Shown here one piece after another: positions 38,456-51,153 of a DNA stretch of 64,000 nucleotides. Under the pieces are notes generated by a model. It saw nothing but the letters and a program-made list of their open reading frames with translations. It ran no database searches and was not told the DNA's origin. This DNA is from Ooceraea biroi. Lineage: Eukaryota > Arthropoda > Insecta > Hymenoptera > Formicidae. Within the stretch, counting starts at the first letter, position 1. Each line of letters begins with the position of its first letter. The stretch is from contig NC_039514.1 of assembly GCF_003672135.1 (NCBI RefSeq), positions 14,683,787 through 14,747,786 on the forward strand, written 5' to 3'. A program made the position numbers and the translations under genes.

Positions 38456-38946
38456 GGTCTTCGAATCATCAATCATAAATCTAAATCAAATTTTGCCACG
38501 CGAGACACACTTCCACATTCTTTCGTAAAACTGTCAAACACATTTACTTCCTTCTCTTGTAAACTTTCTTCATGTCTTCCTTTAGAAGACTTTACGAGAA
38601 TTGCTCTGCGAGATAGGCAGCAAGTAGCCAGCGAGTATCGAGCGGTAAAAAAATACACAGATCGTTAATCTAAATTAGATGGTGTTTTCCCTATGGAGAG
38701 ATGCTATCATGTGATTACCGTAATTCTCGCGAAATTACATTATATTGGACTTACAGGTATTCCATATGTATTTATTGATAATAACAAGATTGTTGCAATT
38801 TCGGATGACTGTACTGTTTAACATTACATGAACTTGAATGACATCTAATCGATATTATCACACACGATAATCTTATTACGTTGTTGCAATACTGTCTTGC
38901 TTCCTAATGTGACGATAGTGCCATCATTTTCTATACAGGAAAATAC

Positions 38947-41320
38947 TTAACCCTGGATAACATCGACAGGTACTTTAAACTGCACCATAATCATCACATA
39001 TGTTGTAATTGTAATGCAAAACTGAGAAAAAAAATGTATCAATTCATTGTTTTTACTATTAAGTTACCATTAGTAATCATATAACGCTCATCGCGATTAT
39101 ATTTAAATGAATAAGGTAACATAAATAACTTCAAAGCAATGGATAATGAAAAAAATATCAATGGGAATATAATACTATAATATACCTTCCAAATAAACTT
39201 ATGGCCAAACTGGAAAAGATCCAACCCAGTGAATTTTAACGGACGATGCATTTCTTGTAGAGCGAACTGATAAATCTGTAGATTAGGTATATTATTGAAT
39301 CTTAACATATTTTATTTGGTTTTTGAGTTATTAAAATACTTCTTACTTCTTTCCACATATCAGCGTATCGAATAGGAGTCGTTAGTTGATGGATAATTGT
39401 ACAAGTTTTTTTCGCCTGAAATTCACATTTAATTATTATAAAATATTAATTTTTATAAAACAGTTCCGCGCAATTTTACCTTATATTCGACATTGTCATA
39501 GATATAATTTATAACGTAGAGATTTATTGTAAGCGGAAAAATCCAAGAGCAGATGACAAGCCAAGTGTATAACGTTGTTTTCTTTTTATAATCTTGTATT
39601 ATCATTAAGAACAATTGATAACTAAATACTGTCAAGTATATAAAATAGGATGCTGTTTTCAAAACCATCTGTATTTCGAATATTGAATTCAAATCGCGAG
39701 CGATGCGACGTAATTCTAAATGAAGATGCCTGCCGTATAAAACATATATTTTATCACTAAACAATATAAACTAAACACACAATGTAAAAAACCATATAAA
39801 AAAGAATATACAAGAAACACTTTTTATAATTGATTAATTATTTCATCGTAGATCAGCAACAAAACAATAATAATATATACAAATATGTTGATATATTTAG
39901 CGTTTTACATCGAAGCCCATAACACTCGTTTGTAATTATTGGTTGACTGATGAACGATTGCAGATTTATTCCATGTACACTTTATTCCAGCCTTCTTTTT
40001 CACCAGAAGACATTGTATGTGCTCATTCACCTTGTCAAATCTATTGCCGACGTACCTGTATTACATAAAATATCTCAGAAATTATAAAATATATGACAAA
40101 AGTTTTGATCTAATGATAGAGAACATCTCTCCCCTCCGGGGCGAAATAAGTTAAATAAATCTTCTAAATAAGTTAATTAAAGAAAATGAAAAAACTGAAT
40201 ATTTTAATAAAATTAAATTTATTAAGTATTAATTAATACTTAATAAATTTATAAATATTGAGTTTTTTCATTTTCTTTAATTAACTTATTTTAGAAAAAT
40301 CGCAGTGTAACTAACACAATAATATAATAAAAATAATATTACCGATCTGAAAAAAATTTCAAAATTTTTAATGCAATTACACAAATTTTAAATTTGTTAT
40401 TTCAGTAATCACGTTTTATCAATTAATTATTGTACTTTATCAAATATTATAGGAAAAATGTAAGTAACGTTATAAATGTATAATTGTAATTATACATTTA
40501 AAAGAATATCATTACAGAAAGATAATTAGCTCTAACTATTGTAAATATATTGAACATACCACAGGAAAAAACTAAATGACAAATCCACTATTATATTGAT
40601 ATGAGTTATATGATTTAATACGAATGATATAATTAATGCCAAAAAAATATTTTGTATATAGTTGAGCCACCAATACGTGTCATAAGCAGTAATGATAAAA
40701 AGATACATAAGTCCACCACTTATTATTCGTTTCGACCATGTGCACATTTTGTGATACATTTTTGGGGAACCCAGTTTTTCTAAAGTATCATCCACAGCAT
40801 CAAGCTTAACGATGCACATCATAAGTTTCTAAAATAATATTAAATAAAATAATATTAAAATAATATTATTTAATATTATTTGAATATTATTTTATTTACT
40901 ATTATTATATGGTAATTTAAAACAATATTACTGTTCTTACTACATTTCTGTCATAAGAATAGTCATGTACAATATAATCGCGTAAGTAATAATATTAATC
41001 TAAATCTATATTTACTAGAAATATAGTTGTACCTCTTGATAGTAAAAATTCAAAATAGTATATATAATAGTGCCCAAAACATTAGTTGTTATGACAATAC
41101 CATGAAGAATACTAAAAGTAATTCCCATTTGTTTTCCCCAGGTTATTGCAAAATAACTGATATACATATAAATGCACACAATTATCAAAGAATATAAAAT
41201 ATTTAAATATACAATCCACCGAATTCTTGGCTTCGAGTGTTTTACAGGATAAATACTTATACCAAGAATAAAATATATAAGAAAAAAAGACTGGAAGGCT
41301 TCTCGTATAGTGCTTGCCAT
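38947..41320 (-). CDS. GrW5: gustatory receptor, seven exons, about 395 aa, canonical TYhhhhhQF ending
   Basis: Exons: 41320-41033, 40828-40560, 40055-39909, 39729-39480, 39415-39347, 39275-39186, 39021-38947. Exon 1 reads MASTIREAFQSFFL and IYPVKHSKPRIRW; exon 2 KLDAVDDTLEKLGSPKMY; exon 3 YVGNRFDKVNEHIQCLL; exon 4 HLHLELRRIARDLNSIF; exon 5 has IRYADMWKE; exon 6 RPLKFTGLDLFQFGHKF; exon 7 CITITTYVMIMVQF. The TYVMIMVQF string is the exact TYhhhhhQF signature at the end of insect Gr proteins and anchors the identification of the whole array. Intron 2 holds a small hairpin element (40162-40296). The gene is open throughout. Confidence 0.88.
40162..40296. repeat. Small AT-rich hairpin in GrW5 intron 2
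   Basis: ttctaaataagttaattaa and its continuation pair with the reverse complement ending ttagaa at 40296; the centre is tattaattaata near 40228-40239. Imperfect arms of about 65 bases; perhaps a tiny foldback element. Confidence 0.7.
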
Positions 41321-41428
41321 GATCGACACCACTGTAAACCAACACTGAGTGTACATCCAACAAGCATATCACAATTGCTTCGATTGCACAATGATAATGA
41401 ATCCCTTGAAGGTTACAGCACTTACGTA

Positions 41429-41444
41429 TATTAAAACGATCGAT
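41429..41444 (-). promoter_or_regulatory. Conserved upstream block of GrW5
   Basis: TATTAAAACGATCGAT on the + strand after gcacttacg. On the gene strand it ends ATATAC-gtaagt, a good splice donor, and a fitting acceptor (ggtttacag at 41332) lies 11 bases before the ATG. Confidence 0.6.
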
Positions 41445-41449
41445 CTGCT

Positions 41450-42944
41450 CTGATGAATGAGAGAGAGATAATTTATCAAATTATAGATATTACAAATTAT
41501 TTATATAACATCACCAACTTTTTTCTCATGTGTGCTTTTATAAAAAGCTAATGCATTCAATAACGTTTAGAATAATATAATAGGTTAACTATATGTGTGG
41601 GTGCAGTTTTTATTTTACAGTATATGACAATATACACGATATACGATATAATATCACGATACATATTTTATGTACAGACACTGATTAAAATGGTGTCCCG
41701 CGGTCGCGCACGAGAGACACCGAGGACACCAAACGCTGGGAATCACCTCTGCTATTGCTATCTCTTTCTATCTCACGTCCTGTCTCGCTCGAATAGCCTC
41801 CACTATTTCTCCTATTATCTGGACAGGAATTTTGGTTTCACGCACACAAACACTTGAGCCGCTCACACGCTTGTTGTACGTCTCGCGCACGACCGCGGGC
41901 ACTATTTTAGCTGATGCATTGGGAGAAGGGGGAGAGGTAGTGGTGGATGAGAGAAAGGGAAAGGATGGGAGAGAGAGGAAGAGAGGGAGGGAGAGGAAAG
42001 AGAGAGGAAGAGGGGGAGAGAAAGAGGGAGGGAGGGGAGGGAAAGAGAGGAGTGAGATGAGAAAGAGGGAAAAGAGAAAATGCAGAAGAATGAAAGAGGG
42101 GGAGTGTGGAGAGAAAGTGTAAAGGAAGGAATGATGAAGGGAAAAAGAGAGAAGAAAATGATGAAGAATAAGGCACGAAAAAGCGGAGGTCTGATTGTGT
42201 GTGGGGGAGGAAGGGATGTGTGAGTGTGAGTGGATGGATAATAAAAAAGACGAGTTAAAAGTCGGTTAGATGTGGACCGCAATATAAGTTTAACCATGAC
42301 GTTAAATGTAATGGTCGTTCAGTTAAGCTCGGTTTAAGTTCGATTTTGTGGAACTGGACTTAAGAGATTTGTAAGAGAGTTGTAACCCCAAGGGGAACAG
42401 GAATAAAGCATAAATACGTACGTACATACATACATATAGCGCGCAATAATGTATTCTTTTAATTAGTTATTGATTTTAAAGAGTTAAATAGTTAATGATA
42501 TAGATGTATTAGGAAAAAGTTAAAAAGAAAGGTTGAAAAGAATAGTTTATTAAGAAAAGAAGAAAGACAATTTGTAATAATTTCCTTTATCTTTTTTTTA
42601 TTTATTCAAGATCAGTATATTTCAAGAGTAGGTACTATATTTTAGATAGTCTGGAAGTATTTAAATTATAATAATATTGTTAATTTTCTATTATAAGCCA
42701 TCTTACTCACTATGGTATTATATGGCGATACCTATATATTTTCTAATATCTGTTTGCATTATTTTAACACAATTAATTAGCAATTAATTTCGTTGTTTTT
42801 TTTTTAAATCATCCATATGTTTGATTGGTGATTTCGTTATGACATTTTAATCCGTATACTAGCAGAAGATTATTTTAACGTATCATTGTGTCATTATCTT
42901 ACTTTCTGATGTAATAATTTTATCATGTTCTTTAAGCGAAAAGC
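41450..42944. other. Spacer GrW5-GrW6 with GC-rich insert and purine tract
   Basis: 41690-41900 is GC-rich with CpG. About 41931-42175 is almost purely purine on the + strand. 42290-42420 ends with aataaagca, like a polyadenylation signal, and then a tacgtacgtacatacatacata run. Together this could be a transposon or solo LTR, but I could not fix ends or a target duplication. Long open frames here (such as 41902-42297 minus) are low-complexity shadows. Confidence 0.4.
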
Positions 42945-45900
42945 TTAAGACTCCATATTATTTACAGGTACTTTAAATTGTATCATGATTATTACAAATG
43001 TTGCAATTGTAATGTAAAACTGAAAATTATATATCAGTTATATCAGTTTACCTTTACTGCCTGTAATAGTATACAAGTTGCAGTGAAAAATAACTTAGAA
43101 ACTTAAAACCATTACATAGAGGAGATACACATCTAATGTAAGAGAATAATATTTTTATGTAATACTTTTACTTTAGACGGTTCTACTAACAAAAATCTTC
43201 AAAACAATTTTCTAAAGGTTTAAAATAGTGATGCAAAATTTATTTAAATTAAATTAATTTACGCTGATAAATAAAGTAGATATAAACAGATATAAACCTT
43301 GCAAATAAATTTGTGTCCAAATTGGAAGAGACCCATTCCAGTGAATTTTAACGGATAATGCATTACTTGTAGAGTAAACTGGTAAACCTATAAATGGATA
43401 AATATATCAGTAAATTTTACATACATTATACAATATTTTTTACATAATAATAAATTTTACATAATAATTTTATTTATTTACTTTATTTATGATATAATAT
43501 TTTATTTTTATTTATTTTATAGTAAAACATTTTTTACCTCTTTCAAGATGTCAGCGTATCGAGTAATAGTTGTTAGATGATGAATTGTTTTGTTAATTCC
43601 ATTAGCCTGCGATGCAAAATTATCATTATTGACTGTATATTTTTATTGAAAACTGCGCATAATTTTACCTTATATACGACATTATCACAGATATAATTTA
43701 TAATGTAGAGTCTCATTATAAGCGAACAAGCCCACATATAACAAATAAACCAGCTCAGTAATGACATTTTTTTAAAAGACCCTTGCATTATTGTGTATAA
43801 TATATGATAACAAAATGCTGTTAAGTACATAAGATAAGACGCTGTCTCAAGAGTCATCTGCATTCCGAACATCAAGTTCAATTCGCGAGCAATACGACAT
43901 AATTCCAAATGAATGTGCCTGTCAAACATATGTTTTTTTACTCAACAATATAGAGGTCAAGATTAAATAAGAAATGATTTCGATAATTTTGTTAATTATG
44001 TTATCGTTAGATCAACAATAAATCAATAATCTACATAAAGGTACCACGATCGATTTACATTGAGATCCACAACATTCGTTTATGATCATTAGTTGATTCA
44101 TAAATAGTAACTATAGATCTATTGCATGTCTCCAATTCCTTTTCTGCCAACAAGCATTGTACATGCTCGTTTATCTTGTCAAATCTATTACCAATGTGCC
44201 TGTGTTACACGAAATGTTTCGAAAATTATATAACATATGACATGATTTTTAATTTTAATTTAATTTTAATTTAAATGATGGGATGATAGATATTGATACA
44301 TGTACTCTTAATAAATAATTATTTACAAATAATTATCTTTTTACTTTTCTAAAGTTTATTTTTGAAAGATTTTGGTGTAAATAACGGTATAATAAAAATA
44401 GAATTTATCTATCAAGTCATCATTATTATTATTATATTAATATCACTGAGAAACAGATTTGCTCAAAATTTTAAATGTTATTGTTATCTTAGAGTTTATA
44501 TTTTATAAATTGATATTTATACTTTGCTAATTAATAATTGTGTTTATAAGATACCAACACAATTTGGGAAAATTTCGGATAAAAATTAATTATAGAAAAA
44601 AATATAACAACAAGAAGATATACATTAATTAGCTTTTCCAATTATTACAAATACACAAGTGTACATACCACAAAAAAATAATAAATAATAAATCCATTAA
44701 TGTGTTGACGTGAATACAATGATTTGTCACGCATGCTAGAGTCAATGCCCAAAAGACACTTCGCTGATGTCCAAGCCACCAATACGTGTCATAAGCATTC
44801 ATGATAAAAACATACGCAAGCCATATAATTATTCCTCGTTTTGACCAGATGCATAGTTTGTGATACGTTTTTGGAGTGCCCAGTTCTTTCAAACTATCAT
44901 CTATAGCATTCAGTTTTGTCATGCAAATCGCTAATCTCTAAAATAATATTACACTATATTTAAAAACTTATTGTTATCTTCTTTTATTATCTCTGTCCAT
45001 ATTATATTTTTATAAAATTTTTATATAAAATGTTATTATATATTAATTAGCACAGTTAACTGACATCAAGGAATTTAAGAAATATTAATCTGACAGTTTT
45101 AATTTTACATAGAATTACATTGTTATTAAACATAAAATAATTAATTATACATCAGCTGTAGCTAGTTTGAGAGATATAATTGTTTATTGTGTAGTCGACA
45201 TTAAATAATATTAATGATTGACAATTGATACATTTAAGAAAAAGAAAAGAAAGATAGAATAACTCGATGAGAGATTCACGTATTCGTATCATTGTTTATT
45301 GTACTTGCTCTTGCACACTAAAGATATCATGTAAAATTTCGCATGAAGTAAAACAAATTTTAATTTTAATTAACATTGTGTTTAAGACTATGTATATATA
45401 TGTTTAACATGTTGATCGCCCACTGGATGTGTTTCCCGCGGAGCCCAATAGATTGGGACGCTGCGACGTTACTTTCATGTTTGTCGGTTCGACAGTTTTT
45501 ATTTTATTATTTTAACCTATTTTCTGTTTCTTTAATTTTCTAAATGTTGCAAAGAAAATTGGAACATCATGAAACATACACATACTTTCTTAAAATTTCA
45601 TCTAAATTCGGTTTATGTCTTACTATAATTGTAATAATTTTGTAGAATGTAACTAATAGATAAGTAAGTAATTATCTGGAAGTATTGTTTCGCTTGCCGC
45701 TCTGCTACGCAGTTTCATTCTGCGTCTCAAAGCGTCACCCAATAGGTGACGGGACCTCTGAGGAAACACATTGCTATCACTCAGATTTGGGTGAGGTGGC
45801 GATCAACGTGTTAATATAAATACTTGAAATATACTTGTACCTCGTGATAGTAGAAGTTCACGAAAGTGGACATAATTGTGGTAAAAATGTTAATTATCAT

Positions 45901-46131
45901 GACAATACAGTTCATAGTAGAGAGAAATAATCCATTCAACGTAAATAAAATTGCTACATGGTAAATAATGTATATATAAAAAGACCAGAAGATCAAAGAA
46001 TATAAAATACTTAAGTATGTAATCCGAATCCTTGGTTCTGGTTGTTTTATGGGATAAACGCTTACACCGATAAAGAAACATATAAGAAAGAGAGGACGCA
46101 AGGCTTGTTGTATAATGTTCGCCATAGTCAT
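42945..46131 (-). CDS. GrW6: gustatory receptor, seven exons, about 394 aa
   Basis: Exons: 46131-45841, 44937-44669, 44199-44059, 43918-43669, 43606-43538, 43387-43298, 43019-42945. Exon 1 reads MTMANIIQQALRPLFL and VYPIKQPEPRIR; exon 2 KLNAIDDSLKELGTPKTY; exon 3 HIGNRFDKINEHVQCLL; exon 4 HIHLELCRIARELNLMFGM; exon 5 ends TRYADILKE; exon 6 YPLKFTGMGLFQFGHKF; exon 7 YITIATFVIIMIQFKVP, keeping the final QF. GTG precedes the ATG, so 46131 is the start; 46125 is also possible. Intron 1 contains a TTAA-flanked element only about 30 bases from the donor. Open throughout and probably functional. Confidence 0.85.
45408..45810. mobile_element. piggyBac-type MITE in GrW6 intron 1
   Basis: About 403 bases between two TTAA copies (45404-45407 and 45811-45814). 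Ends are CATGTTGATCGCC and the reverse complement of CACGTTGATCGCC. TTAA duplication is diagnostic of piggyBac-type insertion. No transposase frame inside. Confidence 0.8.
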
Positions 46132-46248
46132 CACCGCTATGAACTAACTTTGGCTTTTAAGACCTATTCGTCCAATGTGTTACAATACGATTACGTGATA
46201 ATTGTAAGTGCTTCTAATTTGCGATATGTGCATTAGAACACTTATTCA

Positions 46249-46264
46249 TATTAAAACAATCGAT
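46249..46264 (-). promoter_or_regulatory. Conserved upstream block of GrW6
   Basis: TATTAAAACAATCGAT on the + strand after acacttattca, about 120 bases upstream of the ATG. Here the gene strand reads gaataagtg, so the splice-donor GT seen at GrW5, GrW7 and GrW8 is not at the same place. Confidence 0.55.
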
Positions 46265-46634
46265 TTCTTCTAACGAACACTAAAAGTGAAAGAGATAATT
46301 TATTATCAAATATTGCGTACTGCGAATTGGAAAATGCTAATTTATTTCTTGCATGTATGTTTGTATGAAGGATATGCATTTATTATTGTTCATATTAATA
46401 TTATACATATACTTGCAAAATTGCATTCTTATAGGTATTGAGCTTACATATTTAATATATGGTTATTGTTTTAGTGTTGTAATTTCATACATCTATTTAA
46501 CCAATGTTTTATGAATCTAAATATCACATTTAATCGACAAATGTAATTATGAAAAGTAATGTTAATACTTTTTCTTAATATTTATTGTTTTTAGAGAATT
46601 TAGTAGTTCTATTATTTCTATCATAGCAAAATGT

Positions 46635-46950
46635 TTAAATGTCAAATGTCAGATTGATAGGTACTTTCATCTGTATCATAATCATCACAAATGTTGCAAT
46701 AGTGATGCAGAACTGAAAAAGATATATTAATGTAGTTTTAATGTTTGTAATAGTACATATTTACGTAACGGTACAAAATAAGTTAAAAACTAAGAATTAT
46801 AAGATTTTTATATGTATATATTTATTTCTAATATTTATATGTAATGTGAAAGAATAGTATTATACTAATCAATCTAATAATTGAGATAGCGTCCTCAAAA
46901 TAATTTTATTAAGATAACTTTCTAAAGTTTTGACAGTTATACTAGATATG

Positions 46951-46988
<38 letters not shown>

Positions 46989-49438
46989 AATAATTAAATA
47001 ACAAACAAGAATAAATGTAAGTATAAACCTTCCAAAAAAACTTTTGACCAAATTCGAAGAGACCCATTCCAGTGAATTTTAATGGATGATGTATTGCTTG
47101 TAAAATAAACTGGCAAATCTGTAAATAAATAATTAAAACTATTATATTTTAAATAATTTACTTCGCTTGCTTTGTGTTGTCACAACATTTTTTTACCTCT
47201 TCCCATATATCAGCGTATCGCATGACATGTGTCAGTTGATCAATTGTTTTGTTAATGCCATTAGCCTGAAATTGATGATTAATTATTATTGAATGCATAT
47301 TTTTATTAAAAATGGCGTTTTACCTTGTATCTCACACTGTCACAGATATAATTTATAATGTATAGCCTTATTATAAATAAAGAAGTCCAAACACATATCA
47401 TAAACCAGTCAAAGAACGACAAATCCTTTCGATATTCGTACTTTATGAATAAGAACATATGATAACAAAACGCTGTTAAATATAGAAGATAAGATGCTGT
47501 TTGAAGAGTCATCTTCATTCCGAACATTAAGTTTAATTCACGGGCGATGCGATGTAATTCTAAGTAAAGGTGCCTGTAAAAACGTATTTGGTTTTATCAC
47601 GCAACACAGAAGTTATAACAGCTTAGAAGAAATAGTTTTTTATTATTTATTGCTTAATTGTTACATAACAAATTATTAAACTATGCAATATTAATACGTT
47701 TATCGTTTTACATTGTGGTCCAAAACACTTGTTTGTAATTATTGGTTGATTTATTAATGGCGATTATTGGTCTATTCCATGTATACCTCATCCCTAATTC
47801 CTTTCCCACCAGACATTTTATATGCTCGTGTACTTTATCAAATCTATTACCGACATACCTGCATTGTAAGATATGTCAGAGATTATAAAATACGATAAAA
47901 AGCAGAACTTTTAAGTTAAATGGTAAATCATGCGTGCACACAACGATAAATGACATTTAATAAGTTTATAAATATTTCTTCAATTTTATTTTGCTTATTT
48001 TGTTTAAGAAAATATTTTAACATAAATAACGATGTAAAAGATAAGATATTAATTTGGAAAAGTTCCAACAATCTGAAGAAGATCCTTTTTAAGGTTCATT
48101 GAATAAATTCTTTAAAAATACTGAACTTATTGTTTTAATAATAATTGTTAAATAATAATTGCCTATTATAAATTAATTGTATTCTATCAACTAATGAATA
48201 TATCTTATAATATATTTACAGAGAAAATAACATAACCAATCGTATTTATACACAGAGAAAAAGATCTTAGAAGAATTACGAACAGAATACATGATACTCT
48301 AATTTACTATTATAAATATATGTTGCACATACCACAACAAAATAACAACTAAACAATCCACTAATATGTTGACATGAGTGGAATAATGTACTATGCCTGA
48401 CAGGACTAGTGCCCAAAAAATACTTATGTATTGGGCATAATATTGTACATTATAGATATTCATGAGAAAAACGTATATGAACCATCCAATTATTATTTGC
48501 TTTGACCACATGAATATCTGTTTATCCATTTTCGGAGTGCCGAGTTGTTCTAAAGTGTTGTCCACAGCGTCAAGTTTAATCATACACATCTCAAATTTCT
48601 AAAATAATATTAGGCAATAATATAATACATATCAAGGTTTCTATTATATTTCTGCAACTATTCTAAATATAAAACATAATTATGTAACATCTGTTAACAA
48701 ATATATAGCATATTACTTTAGCTATTTGAATATTATGTAAAGTTATATGTAAAGTGCTAACTGTGATCTGACACAAAAAAACTATATTCTATACAGAGTA
48801 TCCCACTCGAGCCGAAACACCTTTCGCCCACAGATAGATCTCGTCAAATTGAATAAAAAGTCATGTACTTTGCAATCACGTAAATTTTGAGATATGAATA
48901 AAAGAAGATTAGTGAATCCGTACGTGAGATACAGTGAGATAAATCTTGTAGGAACAACTTTTGACGTCTAAAAGTCGTGCCAAGACACGTGCCACCACGT
49001 ACGTGATTAATTGCAAAACGATATAAGACAGTTTAGTACAGTTTAACGAGATCTACCTGTAGGAGAGTGATTGGACACGCGAGATACCCTGTATAAGTAC
49101 ATATGAGTGCAAAATTAACGTCAATACTGAAAATATAGTTATACCTTGTGATAATAGAAACCTACGAAACTGGATGTAATTGTGGCAAGTATATTAATCA
49201 TTAAGACAATAAAATTAATAACAGTAAAAAATATTCTTTGCAGGGTAAATACAGTTGTCACATAGTAAAGGACGTATATATAAAGAGACCAAAATGTCAA
49301 AGAATACAGTATACTTAAGTATGTAACCCATCGAATCCTTAAGTGTGGTTGTTTTATGGGATAAGCACCTAAACCAATGACAAAACACGTGAGAAAAAGA
49401 GGACGCAAAGCTTGTTGTATAGTGATCGTCATGATCAT
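46635..49438 (-). CDS. GrW7: gustatory receptor, seven exons, about 397 aa
   Basis: Exons: 49438-49145, 48598-48333, 47858-47712, 47573-47324, 47265-47197, 47118-47029, 46712-46635. Exon 1 reads MTITIQQALRPLFL and AYPIKQPHLRIRW; exon 2 KLDAVDNTLEQLGTPKM; exon 3 YVGNRFDKVHEHIKCL; exon 4 HLYLELHRIARELNLMFGM; exon 5 VMRYADIWEE; exon 6 HPLKFTGMGLFEFGQKFFWK; exon 7 CITIATFVMIMIQMKVP. It is the closest relative of GrW8, from the upstream region through exon 1. Intron 1 carries a TA-flanked MITE absent from GrW8, and intron 6 a (TG)n tract. The ORF begins with GTG codons, so the ATG at 49438 is used. Predicted chemoreceptor channel subunit; ligand unknown. Confidence 0.86.
46951..46987. repeat. (TG)n microsatellite in GrW7 intron 6
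   Basis: Uninterrupted TG run; the corresponding place in GrW8 (near 52395) lacks it. Confidence 0.9.
48794..49091. mobile_element. 298-bp TA-flanked MITE in GrW7 intron 1
   Basis: Flanked by TA (48792-48793 and 49092-49093). Left end CAGAGTATCCCACTCG and right end reverse complement CAGGGTATCTCGCG match imperfectly, as in Tc1/mariner-type MITEs. The GrW8 intron shows the empty site: ctatattctata continues there without this block. No coding capacity. Confidence 0.75.
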
Positions 49439-49563
49439 CACCACTGTGAATGAACTCTGAATGTCTGTTGATGCTTATTCGCCGGATACATTACGATTAC
49501 GTGTCGATAGTCTGATGATGGTTGAATCCTTGTATTAGCGACATATGTTACGGTACTTACGTA

Positions 49564-49579
49564 TATTAAAACGATTGAT
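49564..49579 (-). promoter_or_regulatory. Conserved upstream block of GrW7
   Basis: TATTAAAACGATTGAT on the + strand; the gene strand then reads ATATAC-gtaagt. An acceptor (ttcattcacag at 49444) lies 5 bases before the ATG. Confidence 0.6.
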
Positions 49580-49584
49580 CTGTT

Positions 49585-51153
49585 TTGACAAATGAGAGAG
49601 AAAAAAAATTATTTCTCATCAAATTATGCCGATCACTTAGGTGATGTTATTAGTCCATATGTCGCTTGCTTTCCTGTACGAAGTAAATGCATGGACTTAT
49701 TTTTGCTATTGTTATGTAACTTTTGTTGTTATATATACTATTTTATTATCATACTATTTTATGCAATTATGTGCACAAGAAAATCAGTAAAGACTCATAA
49801 TATATTATAAAATAATGTACAATTTACTATAAGTAATAAAGCTTTTTAATTATCAATATTAACTCATCTTTAAGAAAATGACAATAATTTTGATAAAAAA
49901 CAGTGAAAAAAGAAAAGAAAACAGAAAAGTAAATTTTTATTATTTTAAAAGTATATTTTTTAAGAGAAAAAAAGTATATAAAGAAATATAATAATATGTA
50001 GCATAAAGATATTGTAGCATATAGTAAAACAGGATAATATAATAACCAGCTTTTATGATAAACTAAAGATTTTCATCTCTGAATTTCTATAATTTCTATA
50101 ATTTCGATAATTATATAATTTATAATATTAAAGAATATTAAATCTATAAAATTAAGAAATAAAATAAAACTAACAAGAAAAGATAAATCTAAATAAATAA
50201 GACTAATCATAAAAAATTTATTTAGTTTATTTAGTTCTCAATCATTTACTTTTTATTTATTGTTTAATTACTCTTAAACTATTTCTTACTTCTTTCCAAG
50301 GAATAGCTGAAATTATACGATACGCTAGAAACGTATGTCACGCTGGGCAGTACACGAAAACAAATTCGATCCCACGACTTCTTCCATGTCTTGTCGTGAT
50401 GAACTTTAGAACCGCAGCCTTCGACGCGCAGTGGGCGAAAATCGAAATGAAGGAAGTAACAGTGGTCGGATTCCGATGATTAAATATTTATATTTTTCTA
50501 TTAAAAAATAATTAATGAAATGTATCCTATCATTCTTTATGATCGGAATGTTTTTTCATTTAAAATCCAGTCCGAGACTGAAGTGACGACTTCGCCCCGG
50601 CAATTTTGACATTTCACTTTTGCACCTGTGTCGTTTTTATTCTATACCGGGTGAACAAAGCGACGTAGACCAAAAATGCCCATATACATTTTGTAGCCAA
50701 GAGTTCAATTTTTACACTACGTTTCACAAAAATTATTTATTTTGTTAAAAATCAGCACCGAAAAAAAAGTGACTTCGCCCCGGTCTCTCCTATATGTAAG
50801 TTTAAAGTACAAAATACAAAAATACAAAGACACAATACAAAATAAAATAAAAATAACGCAACCAAACATAAATTATATTTTATATGCACTCACGCGCGCG
50901 CATACATACATCCTCACACACGCACACACAATCACAAAATACATATAAATTACAAAATTGCATTCTTATATTGAGCTTACATATTTAATACATATTTATT
51001 GTTTTAGTGTACTTTCATATATCTATATTTAACTAATGTTATATGAATCTGAATGTAACATTTAATCGGCATAATTATAAAACATAATGTTAATATCTTC
51101 TCCCGATATTTATTGTTTTCAGAGAATTTAGTAGTTCTTTCATAGCAAAATGT
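49585..51153. other. Spacer GrW7-GrW8 with repeat fragments
   Basis: About 50300-50800 is GC-richer. It holds two direct copies of (ac)ttcgccccgg (about 50590 and 50771) and a tataccgggtg string near 50642 that resembles a transposon end. No gene or complete element could be defined. Confidence 0.4.

Noticed and set aside
41902..42297. 131-codon Ser/Pro/Leu-rich frame on the minus strand
   Set aside because: It is the pyrimidine-rich complement of a polypurine tract, so it is low complexity.
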